DNA of 64,000 bases from Gordonia phthalatica (GTDB taxonomy: Bacteria; Actinomycetota; Actinomycetes; Mycobacteriales; Mycobacteriaceae): the NCBI RefSeq assembly GCF_001305675.1, contig NZ_CP011853.1, positions 2,356,001 to 2,420,000 of the forward strand. Reading direction: 5' to 3'. The notes beneath the pieces were generated by a model. That model did not search any database, was not told the DNA's origin, and saw only the letters and a program-made list of their open reading frames with translations. The first letter of the stretch is position 1. Every line of letters starts with the position of its first letter. Positions 7,671 through 15,390 of this stretch are shown in pieces. The position numbers and the translations under genes were made by a program.

Positions 7671-8861
7671 ATGACCTCCGTCCTCCGACCGGCCGCTCCG
7701 GAGAACAGTGCGGCCCTCCGCGACGCGCTGTCCCGGATCGTGCCCGACATCGCGGCCTCGGCATCTGATCGCGACCGCGACCGGGTGCTTCCCCGCGCCG
7801 AACTGGATGCGCTGTCGGAGGCCGGTCTGCTCGCGATCACTGTTCCCGCCGACCACGGCGGTCGCGGACTGGGCATCGGGGCGGCGGTGACGATCACCGC
7901 GGAGATCGCCGCCGTCGACCCGAGCCTGGCCCAGATTCCGCAGAGCCACTTCGTCTTCCTCGACGCGCTGCGGCGCGTCGGGCCCCCGGACCTGGCCCGG
8001 GAGGTGTTCGGCCGGGTGTTGCGCGGAGATCGGCTCGCCAACGCCCAGACCGAACGGGGCGGCGCCACCGTGCTCGACGACGCCACCGCCGTGGTCGCCG
8101 GGCCGGACGGTCTGCGGTTGACGGGCGCCAAGTACTACTGCACGGGCTCGGTCCTCGCCGATCTCCTCGCGGTCCGCGCCGTCGGACCGGCCGGCCGCGT
8201 CCTGGTCTATCTGCCCGCCGATGCTTCCGGCATCACGATCGCCGACGACTGGGACGCCGTCGGACAGCGGACCACCGCGTCGGGCACCGTCACCTTCGAC
8301 GACGTCGCCGTCGAATCGCACCGGGTGGTCGACTTCGACGCCCTCTTCGCCCGTCCGACCACCTACGGGGCGCGGGCCCAGATCCTGCATGCCGCCATCG
8401 ACGTGGGCGTCGCTACCGGGGCGCTGGCCGCCGGGGCCGAGCTCGCACAACGCGCACGGCCGTGGTTCGAGGCCGGGACGGAGCGGGCGGTCGACGATCC
8501 GCTCCTCCTCGGCGTCGCCGGTGAACTGGAGCTGACCGTCCGAACCGCGCGAGCCCTCCTCGACGCGGCCGTCGCCGCGATCGAGGCCGCGGAGGCCGCG
8601 GGCGAACCCGCCGACCTGGTCGCCGAGGCGTCACTGGCGACGGCCGCGGCGAAGGTCGCCGCCGGGCGTGCCGCCCGCCGCGTCGGCGAGGCCCTGTTCG
8701 ACCTCGGCGGGACCCGCGCGGCGGCCGCGTCGTCGAACCTGTCGCGGTACTGGCGCGACGCCCGCACCCACACCCTGCACGACCCCGAGCGATGGAAGCT
8801 CGCCCACCTCGGCCGGTGGGCGTTGACCCGCACCGCACCGCCGGTCCACGGCAACATCTGA
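7671..8861 (+). CDS. sfnB: SfnB-like acyl-CoA dehydrogenase-fold flavoprotein
   Basis: A 396-residue paralogue of the preceding gene, with the same domain order: N-terminal helices with VPADHGGRGLGIGAA, the beta domain with LTGAKYYCTGSVLADLLAV and DDWDAVGQRTTASGTVTFDD, and the C-terminal HTLHDPERWKLAHLGRWAL. The SfnB family is associated with growth on dimethyl sulfone and other sulfonates as sulfur source. An AAAG-type ribosome-binding site lies 37 nt after the previous stop. The two paralogues differ clearly in sequence, suggesting different substrates rather than a recent duplication. Confidence 0.75.
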   Translation: MTSVLRPAAPENSAALRDALSRIVPDIAASASDRDRDRVLPRAELDALSEAGLLAITVPADHGGRGLGIGAAVTITAEIAAVDPSLAQIPQSHFVFLDALRRVGPPDLAREVFGRVLRGDRLANAQTERGGATVLDDATAVVAGPDGLRLTGAKYYCTGSVLADLLAVRAVGPAGRVLVYLPADASGITIADDWDAVGQRTTASGTVTFDDVAVESHRVVDFDALFARPTTYGARAQILHAAIDVGVATGALAAGAELAQRARPWFEAGTERAVDDPLLLGVAGELELTVRTARALLDAAVAAIEAAEAAGEPADLVAEASLATAAAKVAAGRAARRVGEALFDLGGTRAAAASSNLSRYWRDARTHTLHDPERWKLAHLGRWALTRTAPPVHGNI

Positions 8862-8879
8862 TTCAAGGAGACATTCGAC

Positions 8880-10064
8880 ATGACCCCGCAGTCCGGCTCG
8901 CTGAAGCTGCACTGGTTCCTGCCCACCTATGGCGACTCCCGCTTCATCGTCGGCGGCGGCCACGGCATCCCGAAGGGCGCGGCGCACGGCGACCGTCGGG
9001 CGTCGATCGGCTACCTGGCGTCCATCGCCCGTGCCGCCGAGGACTTCGGCTTCACCGCCGCACTGACACCGACCGGCGCGTGGTGCGAGGACGCCTGGCT
9101 GACCACGGCGATGGTCGCGCGCGAGACCGAACGGCTCGGGTTCCTGGTGGCGCTGCGCCCCGGGCTGGTGAGTCCGACGCTCGCCGCCCAGATGGCGGCC
9201 ACCTTCAGCAGGCATGCGCCGGGACGACTCCTGCTGAACGTCGTGACCGGAGGCGAGTCGCACGAGCAGCGCGCGTACGGCGACTTCCTCGACAAGCCGG
9301 CGCGTTATGCGCGCGCCGACGAGTTCCTGAGCGTGGTCCGTCGGTTGTGGAGCGGCGAGCGCGTCTCCCTCGACGGCGATCACCTCCGCGTCGACGACGC
9401 GGCACTCGCCACCCTGCCGGCCCCGGAGATCCCGATCTACTTCGGCGGATCCTCGCCCGAGGCCGGCCCGGTGGCGGCCCGCCACAGCGACGTCTACCTG
9501 ACGTGGGGTGAGCCGCCCGCCGCGGTCGCCGCCAAGATCGAGTGGATCCGCAGGCTCGCCGAGCGAGAGGGCCGGACCGTGCGGTTCGGCATCCGATTGC
9601 ACACCATCAGCCGCGACACCTCCGACGACGCGTGGCGCGAGGCCGGACGGTTGCTGGGCGCGCTCGACGAGGACACCGTCCGCGCGGCGCAGGCCGGTCT
9701 CGCGCGCAGCGAGTCGACCGGGCAGGCATCGATGCGCGACCTGCACGCGGCTCATCGGAGCGACGGCTCGTGGCGCGACCCGCGAGCGCTGGAGGTGGCG
9801 CCGAACCTGTGGGCGGGCGTCGGGCTGGTGCGCGGCGGCGCGGGCACCGCGCTGGTCGGCAGCCATCGCGAGGTCGCCGACCGGATCGCGGAGTACGCGG
9901 CCCTCGGTATCGACGAGTTCATCTTCTCCGGCTACCCGCACCTCGAGGAGCTGTACTGGTTCGGCGAGGGAGTGATCCCGCATCTCACCGAGCGCGGCCT
10001 GTTCGTGCCGCCGTCGAGCAGCGCGCAGACGACGAGCGCACCCTTTCTCGCCGCCGCCCGCTGA
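8880..10064 (+). CDS. ssuD: Alkanesulfonate monooxygenase-like, FMNH2-dependent (SsuD family)
   Basis: A 394-residue LLM-class monooxygenase. It begins LKLHWFLPTYGDSRFIVGGG and contains LVALRPGLVSPTLAAQMAATFSRHAPGRLLLNVVTGG and PEIPIYFGGSSPEAGPVAARHSDVYLTWGEPP, all typical of SsuD, which releases sulfite from alkanesulfonates. AAGGAG lies just ahead of the ATG, 18 nt after the sfnB-like gene, making it the last gene of the sulfur cluster. The stop is only 6 nt from the convergent VOC gene. SsuD needs a partner flavin reductase (SsuE), which is absent here. Confidence 0.82.
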   Translation: MTPQSGSLKLHWFLPTYGDSRFIVGGGHGIPKGAAHGDRRASIGYLASIARAAEDFGFTAALTPTGAWCEDAWLTTAMVARETERLGFLVALRPGLVSPTLAAQMAATFSRHAPGRLLLNVVTGGESHEQRAYGDFLDKPARYARADEFLSVVRRLWSGERVSLDGDHLRVDDAALATLPAPEIPIYFGGSSPEAGPVAARHSDVYLTWGEPPAAVAAKIEWIRRLAEREGRTVRFGIRLHTISRDTSDDAWREAGRLLGALDEDTVRAAQAGLARSESTGQASMRDLHAAHRSDGSWRDPRALEVAPNLWAGVGLVRGGAGTALVGSHREVADRIAEYAALGIDEFIFSGYPHLEELYWFGEGVIPHLTERGLFVPPSSSAQTTSAPFLAAAR

Positions 10065-10070
10065 GCCGGA

Positions 10071-10475
10071 CTACTCGCCGTCGCTGACCATCCAGCGGAT
10101 GCCGAACCTGTCGATGAACATGCCGAAGCGGTGGCCCCACGGCGCCATCGTGAACGGGGCTTCGACGGTCGCACCGTCGGAGAGCCCGTCCCACCACGCC
10201 TGCGTGGTGTCCGCGTCGGGACCGTTGATCGACACGGCGATGTTCTGGCCGCGCGGCGCGTCGACGCCTTCCGGGGAGTCCGCCGCCATGATCACCAGAC
10301 CGTGGGTGGTGACGAGGGAGCCGTGCAGGATGCGGTCGGCGCTCTCCGGCGGAGTGCCCGGCATGTCGGCGTAAGTCCGGAACGTCAGCTCTCCACCGAG
10401 CACGCCGCGGTAGAACTCCAACGCCGGGCGCGCGGTGTCGCCGAGCATGAGGTACGGGTTCAGTTGTGCTGCCAT
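10071..10475 (-). CDS. PhnB-like VOC/glyoxalase-fold protein
   Basis: A 134-residue one-domain protein of the PhnB/3-demethylubiquinone-methyltransferase-like branch of the vicinal oxygen chelate superfamily. The N-terminal NPYLMLGDTARPALEFYRGVLGGEL and C-terminal APWGHRFGMFIDRFGIRWMVS are characteristic of this group. Members are diverse and many have no known reaction, so no substrate is proposed. It converges on the SsuD-like gene and is followed in the same direction as the neighbouring VOC-fold gene at 10516, from which it is separated by 40 nt. Confidence 0.8.
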   Translation of the reverse strand: MAAQLNPYLMLGDTARPALEFYRGVLGGELTFRTYADMPGTPPESADRILHGSLVTTHGLVIMAADSPEGVDAPRGQNIAVSINGPDADTTQAWWDGLSDGATVEAPFTMAPWGHRFGMFIDRFGIRWMVSDGE

Positions 10476-10515
10476 GGTGACGCCTCTCGTGGGTGATGGG
10501 ATGCCGGGTGAACGG

Positions 10516-11196
10516 CTACTGCTGGATCAGCAGGGTCGAGGTGCCCAGTTCGGGCTGTCGGACGGTGCAGACCCGCGTCCCGGCCTTCCGACCTGTGCGG
10601 ACCTCGCTGACGTTCAGGCCCGCGTCGACCAGGCGTCGCTGCTCGGCGACGATGTCGTCGCTGCGCCAGGCGATGCCCATCAGGCCGATGCCGTCGGTCG
10701 GGGAGCCTCCCCCGGCGACCACTTCGAGAACCGCCGACCGCGTGCGGAAGAACAGTTGCGAGACGCCCTTGCCCAGGTCGCGGACCAGGCGCAGGTTGAC
10801 ACCGAGTCGCCCGCCGAAGAGGGCGATTGCGCGGTCGGCGTCACCGACCGTCAGGACGACGTGGTCGATCATCCGGCCTCCGGCGACGCGGCCGCCGAGC
10901 CCGGTGATGCGCAGCGGCGAGAAGTCGCTCAGGGCCGCGACTTCGGTCTGCTCGTCGAGGTTCAGGCCGCGGCGTCGAAGGAGCGCGGTCGCCGCACCGA
11001 CGTCGGCCACCCGGAGATCGACGGTCAGCGGTTGATCGCCGTCGGCCAACGCCACCGACCCGTTGGCGGCGGCCCAGCGGTCGTCGGTTCCGGCGCCGAG
11101 CAGGAGGTCGTAGAGGCGGGCCGCCTCGGCGCGATCGGCGACCGGAAGCGTGAGGTGCACGTCGTCGATGGACAGCGGATCCGGGATCGCATTCAC
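10516..11196 (-). CDS. Tandem VOC-fold (glyoxalase-like) protein
   Basis: About 226 residues with two VOC half-domains: SIDDVHLTLPVADRAEAARLYDLLLG at the start and MIDHVVLTVGDADRAIALFGGRLGVNLRL from about residue 116. The layout resembles the glyoxalase-like domain proteins of actinobacteria; the substrate is unknown. GTG at 11196 is preferred because AGGATGG lies just upstream and the family's homologous region begins right after it; the longer frame up to 11223 adds only a hydrophobic LLLC-type extension. Confidence 0.65.
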   Translation of the reverse strand: MNAIPDPLSIDDVHLTLPVADRAEAARLYDLLLGAGTDDRWAAANGSVALADGDQPLTVDLRVADVGAATALLRRRGLNLDEQTEVAALSDFSPLRITGLGGRVAGGRMIDHVVLTVGDADRAIALFGGRLGVNLRLVRDLGKGVSQLFFRTRSAVLEVVAGGGSPTDGIGLMGIAWRSDDIVAEQRRLVDAGLNVSEVRTGRKAGTRVCTVRQPELGTSTLLIQQ

Positions 11197-11286
11197 GATT
11201 CCATCCTGACACAGCAGAAGCACGCAGATGCGGTGCGTGGTCGCGGTTTACAGTGAGGGTTCCCTCCCGACAGCGATAGGCCCACG

Positions 11287-13008
11287 ATGACTGACGACGC
11301 GCCGACCCACCCCGAGACAGCTCGGGACGACGACGCGCGCAGCGCCGGATCGCTCGACCGCCTGCGGAACCTGGTCTCGGCGTACTGCGGACGACTCTCG
11401 TACGCGGGTCTGGTGCTCGGCACCGTCATGCTGTGGTTGGCGGCGACGCCGTCGCTACTCCCCCGCGGTCCGCTGTTCCAGGGTCTGGTCAGTGCCGCGA
11501 CCGCCGCGCTCGGCTATGCCCTCGGCGCGTTCGGGACGTGGCTCGCCCGGTACCTCGTCTCTCGGAAGGAACGGTGGCGCACCCCGGGTCGTCCGTGGTG
11601 GATCGGCCTCGGGATCGTCTTCGTGATCGGTACCGCGGTGATGCTGTACTGGTATCACCGCTGGCAGGACGAACTGCGCGACTTGATGGGCGTCGACCGG
11701 CTCGACGGTTCCGCGTACCCGATCATCATCGCGGTGGCGGTGGTCGTCTTCGCGATCCTGGTCGGGGTCGGACAGGCGTGGGGTGCCCTGGTGCGAATGC
11801 TGGCCCGGAAGCTGAGTCGGCGCGTTCCGCCGCGGATCGCCGGCCTCGTCGCCGCGACCGTCGTCGTGGTGGTCAGCGTGTTGATCCTCAACGGTGTCGT
11901 CGCCGACTATGGGATGCGGGCCCTGAACAACACGTTCGCCGCGGCGAATGACGAGACGAACCCGGACAGCGCACCGCCGACATCGGTGCTCCGCTCCGGC
12001 GGGTCCGAGTCGCTGGTCAGCTGGGCGAGCCTCGGCAGGCTGGGACGCACGTTCGTGTCCGTCGGGCCGTCGGTCAGCGATCTGGAGACGTTCAACGGTG
12101 TGCCTGCGAAGGAACCGATCCGCGTCTACGCCGGCCTGAAGTCGGCCGACACGATCCAGCAGAGCGCCGAGCTCGCCGCGCGCGAACTGGTCCGGACCGG
12201 CGGTCTGCAGCGCAAGGTGATCGGCATCGCCGGGTCCACCGGGACCGGGTGGGTCAATCAGGCCAACCTCGACTCCCTCGAATACATGTACAACGGCGAC
12301 ACCGCGATGGTGTCGATGCAGTACTCGATGCTGCCGAGTTGGCTGTCGTTCCTGGTGGACCAGGAACGCGCCCGGACCGCCGGTCGCGCCCTGTTCGAGG
12401 CGGTCGACCGGATGGTCCGCAAGATCCCCGAAGCCCAGCGCCCCAAGATCGTCGTGTTCGGCGAGAGCCTCGGGTCGTTCGGTGCCGAGGCCCCGTTCGG
12501 TTCCGTCGCGACGATGAGCGCCCGCACCGACGGCGCCCTCCTCACCGGTCCCACGTTCAGCAATCAGATGTGGGCCGACACCACCGGCGGTCGCGACAGC
12601 GGCTCTCCCGAGGTCCTGCCGATCTTCGAGGACGGCGATCAGGTCCGGTTCATCAACACCGCGAAGGATCTCGACCGCCCTGCGGGTAGACCGTGGGATC
12701 GCGGCCGCGTCGTCTATCTGCAGCACGCGTCGGATCCGATCACGTGGTGGAACCCCGAGTTGATCCTGAACAAGCCCGACTGGCTGCGCGAGGGCCGCGG
12801 CGCGGACGTGCTGGACTCGGTCCGTTGGATCCCGTTCGTCACCTTCCTCCAGGTGGCGGCCGACATGGCGGTCTCGGTCGACGTCCCCGACGGCCACGGG
12901 CACAACTACCTGCGCGAGATTCCGCAGGCGTGGGCGCAGATACTCACCCCGGAGGGATGGACCGCGGAGAAGACCGCGCAGCTCCTCCCCCTCCTGCGCC
13001 GCGACTGA
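11287..13008 (+). CDS. Membrane-anchored alpha/beta-hydrolase-like protein (DUF2319 type)
   Basis: A 573-residue protein. The first third has four to five hydrophobic helices (LSYAGLVLGTVMLWLAA, the segment after LFQGLVSAATAALGYALGAF, WWIGLGIVFVIGTAVMLYWY, and AGLVAATVVVVVSVLILNGVVADYG). The last two-thirds is a soluble domain with an alpha/beta-hydrolase-like nucleophile elbow (VVFGESLGSFGAEA) and a conserved HASDPITWWNPEL motif. These are features of the actinobacterial alpha/beta-hydrolase family with N-terminal membrane domain; the substrate is unknown, but an envelope lipid role is plausible. ATG at 11287 is the only good start. Confidence 0.75.
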   Translation: MTDDAPTHPETARDDDARSAGSLDRLRNLVSAYCGRLSYAGLVLGTVMLWLAATPSLLPRGPLFQGLVSAATAALGYALGAFGTWLARYLVSRKERWRTPGRPWWIGLGIVFVIGTAVMLYWYHRWQDELRDLMGVDRLDGSAYPIIIAVAVVVFAILVGVGQAWGALVRMLARKLSRRVPPRIAGLVAATVVVVVSVLILNGVVADYGMRALNNTFAAANDETNPDSAPPTSVLRSGGSESLVSWASLGRLGRTFVSVGPSVSDLETFNGVPAKEPIRVYAGLKSADTIQQSAELAARELVRTGGLQRKVIGIAGSTGTGWVNQANLDSLEYMYNGDTAMVSMQYSMLPSWLSFLVDQERARTAGRALFEAVDRMVRKIPEAQRPKIVVFGESLGSFGAEAPFGSVATMSARTDGALLTGPTFSNQMWADTTGGRDSGSPEVLPIFEDGDQVRFINTAKDLDRPAGRPWDRGRVVYLQHASDPITWWNPELILNKPDWLREGRGADVLDSVRWIPFVTFLQVAADMAVSVDVPDGHGHNYLREIPQAWAQILTPEGWTAEKTAQLLPLLRRD

Positions 13009-13025
13009 GCGTCACGACCACAGAC

Positions 13026-13059
13026 GGGTTACTCGTCAGTAACCCCTTCCGGGTAGCAT
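13026..13059 (+). promoter_or_regulatory. Palindromic operator and leaderless promoter of the enoyl-CoA hydratase gene
   Basis: A perfect inverted repeat GGGTTACT-CGTC-AGTAACCC (13026-13045) is followed by a TAGCAT -10 box (13054-13059) placed 7 nt before the GTG start. The palindrome covers the -35 zone, as expected for a repressor such as a TetR-family protein. A shorter copy of the same core (TACT-CGCC-AGTA) lies upstream of glcB at 36774-36785. Confidence 0.6.
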
Positions 13060-13066
13060 CGTCGAC

Positions 13067-13945
13067 GTGACTCAGGACAACACCGACGCCGCTGTGACCG
13101 GCGCAGACGCTCCCGCGTACCGCACCCACCCGTACAAGGCGTTCACCGTGACGGTGGCCGACCACGTCGCCGAGGTGACCCTCATCGGCCCGAGCAAGGG
13201 CAACGCCCAGGGACCCGACTTCTGGAGCGAGTCGGCACCGCTGTTCAACGCCCTCGACGCCGACCCCGACGTCCGCGCCGTGGTGCTGACCGGTTCCGGC
13301 AAGAACTTCTCCTTCGGCCTCGACCTCCCCGCGATGATGGGCGACTTCGGCAAGGTCCTGGCGCCCGACGCGAAGGCGGGCCCGCGCACCGAGTTCCACA
13401 GCATGATCAAGAGCATGCAGGGTGCCGTCAACGCGGTCGCCGACTGCCGCAAGCCCGTCGTCGCCGCGATCTCCGGCTGGTGCATCGGCGGCGCCGTCGA
13501 CCTCATCAGCGCCGCGGACATCCGTGTCGCCAGCGCCGACGCCAAGTTCAGCGTCCGCGAGGTGAAGGTCGCGATCGTCGCCGACATGGGCTCGCTCGCC
13601 CGCCTGCCGCTCATCATCGGTGAGGGCCACACCCGCGAGCTCGCCCTGACCGGCAAGGACATCGACGCCGCCCGCGCCGAGAAGATCGGCCTCGTCAGCG
13701 ACGTCTACGACGACAAGGACGCCGCCCTCGAAGCAGCGCACGCCATCGCCGCCGAGATCGCGGGCAACGCACCTCTCGTCGTGCAGGGCTTCAAGGACGT
13801 GCTGGACCACAGCCGCAGCGCGCGGGTCGACGACAGCCTGCGCTACGTCGCCGCCTGGAACGCCGCGTTCCTGCCCAGCAACGACCTCACCGAGGCCATC
13901 ACGGCGGTCTTCGAGAAGCGCCCGCCGAACTTCAAGGGACAGTAG
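13067..13945 (+). CDS. Crotonase / enoyl-CoA hydratase family protein
   Basis: A 292-residue crotonase-fold protein. The oxyanion-hole segments are visible as LTGSGKNFSFGLDLPAMM and AAISGWCIGGAVDLISAADIRVAS, followed by VKVAIVADMGSLARLPLIIGEGHTRELALTGKDIDAARAEKIGLV. The Asp/Glu pattern (ADMGS) resembles delta3,5-delta2,4-dienoyl-CoA isomerases and related crotonases as well as hydratases, so the exact reaction of fatty-acid beta-oxidation is not fixed. Translation likely starts at a leaderless GTG under the palindromic operator described just upstream. A hairpin terminator follows. Confidence 0.82.
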   Translation: MTQDNTDAAVTGADAPAYRTHPYKAFTVTVADHVAEVTLIGPSKGNAQGPDFWSESAPLFNALDADPDVRAVVLTGSGKNFSFGLDLPAMMGDFGKVLAPDAKAGPRTEFHSMIKSMQGAVNAVADCRKPVVAAISGWCIGGAVDLISAADIRVASADAKFSVREVKVAIVADMGSLARLPLIIGEGHTRELALTGKDIDAARAEKIGLVSDVYDDKDAALEAAHAIAAEIAGNAPLVVQGFKDVLDHSRSARVDDSLRYVAAWNAAFLPSNDLTEAITAVFEKRPPNFKGQ

Positions 13946-13974
13946 ACGACGCCACCGGGCGCACCGGACCAGCA

Positions 13975-14010
13975 GGCCGGGATCGATCACGTGATCGGTC
14001 CCGGCCTGTT
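13975..14010 (+). terminator. Hairpin terminator after the crotonase gene
   Basis: A 17-bp inverted repeat with one mismatch (arms CAGGCCGGGATCGATCA and TGATCGGTCCCGGCCTG) around a 2-nt centre, followed by TTCTCGTCC. It lies 30 nt after the stop codon. There is no long T-tract, as is usual in mycobacteria-like genomes. Confidence 0.7.
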
Positions 14011-14076
14011 CTCGTCCCCTGCTCGGCTCGGCGAGAGAGTATCAAGAGACACCTCATCGACTTGTCTGGAGATCGC

Positions 14077-14883
14077 ATGACCATCGACGCATCCGCCGGC
14101 GAACTCGCTCTCGGCACCGCCGAGCAACTCGCCGCCATGCCCTTCCGCCCGCAGGATCTGTCGATCGACGACGAGCGGCTCCTCCGCAAGCAGGAGCTGG
14201 CGGGTGCGTTCCGCCTGTTCGGCAGGCTCGGCTTCGCCGAGGGCGTCGCCGGCCACATCACCGCCCGCGACCCGGAGTTCACCGACACCTTCTGGGTGAA
14301 CCCGTTCGGCGTCAGCTTCAACCAGATCCACGTCTCCGATCTCATCCGCGTCGACCACGAGGGCAACGTCGTGGAAGGAGTTCTCCCGGTCAACCGCGCC
14401 GCGTTCTGTATCCACGCCGAGGTCCACAAGGCACGGCCCGACACCGTCGCCGCCGCCCATTCGCACTCGGTGTACGGCAAGTCGTTCTCGAGCCTCGGCA
14501 TCCGACTGGATCCGATCACCCAGGACGCGTGCGCGTTCTACGAGGACCACGGTCTGTATACCGACTATGTCGGCGTCGTCAGCGACACCGAGGAGGGCCG
14601 TCGGATCGGCGTCGCGCTCGGCGATGCGAAGGCCGTCATCCTGCAGAACCACGGACTCCTGACCGTCGGCCAGACTGTGCCCGAGGCGGCGTGGTGGTTC
14701 ATCACCATGGAGCGGTCGTGCCAGGCGCAACTGTCGGCGATGGCGGCGGGCACGCCGAAGCACATCGACCACGACACCGCGACGCTGGTCCGCAGCCAGA
14801 TCGGTCACCCGTTCGCCGGCTGGTTCCAGCTCCGCCCGCTGTGGAACGAGATCATTCGTTCGCAGCCGGACCTGTTCGACTGA
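14077..14883 (+). CDS. Class II aldolase/adducin family protein
   Basis: A 268-residue protein with the class II aldolase/adducin fold. The Zn-binding histidines are visible in AAHSHSVYGKSFSSLG and ILQNHGLLTVGQTVPEAAWWF, and the N-terminal GFAEGVAGHITARDPE motif is typical. Members include L-fuculose-phosphate-type aldolases, but many actinobacterial ones of this length are uncharacterised, and the substrate cannot be named. ATG 14077 is preceded by TGGAGAT. The gene stands alone between a terminator and a convergent nitroreductase gene 34 nt away. Confidence 0.8.
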   Translation: MTIDASAGELALGTAEQLAAMPFRPQDLSIDDERLLRKQELAGAFRLFGRLGFAEGVAGHITARDPEFTDTFWVNPFGVSFNQIHVSDLIRVDHEGNVVEGVLPVNRAAFCIHAEVHKARPDTVAAAHSHSVYGKSFSSLGIRLDPITQDACAFYEDHGLYTDYVGVVSDTEEGRRIGVALGDAKAVILQNHGLLTVGQTVPEAAWWFITMERSCQAQLSAMAAGTPKHIDHDTATLVRSQIGHPFAGWFQLRPLWNEIIRSQPDLFD

Positions 14884-14916
14884 GCGGGCCGCTCAGTCGG
14901 CTCCCTCCGGCAACTC

Positions 14917-15387
14917 CTATGCGACGGGCGTCAGCCTGAACACCGGGATCGTGCGCGACGTCCGGCGCTCGTAGACGGTGAAGTTGGGCCAGACGCCCAG
15001 CAGCGTCTGCCAGCCGGCGGCGCGGTCGTCGCCGGTCAGCTCGATCGGTCGCATCGGTGTCTCGACACCGTTCACCGCGACGGTCATGGTGTCGGCGGCA
15101 CGCAGATTGAACACCCACGCCGGCGTCTTGGGCCCGCCGAAGAACGACCCGGCGACGATCCAGTCGTCACCGTCCGGTGCGGTCAGCACGTGCGTGCTGT
15201 GCGGCTTCCCCGACTTGCGTCCGGGAATCGTCATCGTGATCCCCGGCAGCCCCGCGATGCGGAGCAGCCCGTACCGTCCACGAGTCAGGAAGTGGATCAG
15301 CACGTCGATCTTCACGATGTACGGCAGGTATCGGGGCAACCATTCGATCGCCCCGATACGCACCGCGACCGGAGTCAGCAGTCCCAC
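14917..15387 (-). CDS. F420-dependent (DUF385/Ddn-like) nitroreductase family protein
   Basis: A 156-residue protein of the deazaflavin-dependent nitroreductase family (split beta-barrel). Visible hallmarks are MTIPGRKSGKPHSTHVLTAPDGDDWIVAGSFFGGPKTPAWVFNLRA and the C-terminal YERRTSRTIPVFRLTPV. Members bind coenzyme F420 or a related flavin and reduce quinones or nitro compounds. The GTG start lies 4 nt after the htpG stop on the same strand, so it is probably the distal gene of an htpG operon. Its presence supports a mycolate actinobacterium that makes F420. Confidence 0.85.
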   Translation of the reverse strand: MGLLTPVAVRIGAIEWLPRYLPYIVKIDVLIHFLTRGRYGLLRIAGLPGITMTIPGRKSGKPHSTHVLTAPDGDDWIVAGSFFGGPKTPAWVFNLRAADTMTVAVNGVETPMRPIELTGDDRAAGWQTLLGVWPNFTVYERRTSRTIPVFRLTPVA

Positions 15388-15390
15388 GGA

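Noticed and set aside
6428..8861. Ordinary beta-oxidation acyl-CoA dehydrogenases
   Set aside because: Their neighbours are SfnG- and SsuD-like monooxygenases and the C-terminal HTVHDP/HTLHDP motif is that of the DszC/SfnB branch, so a sulfur role is more likely.
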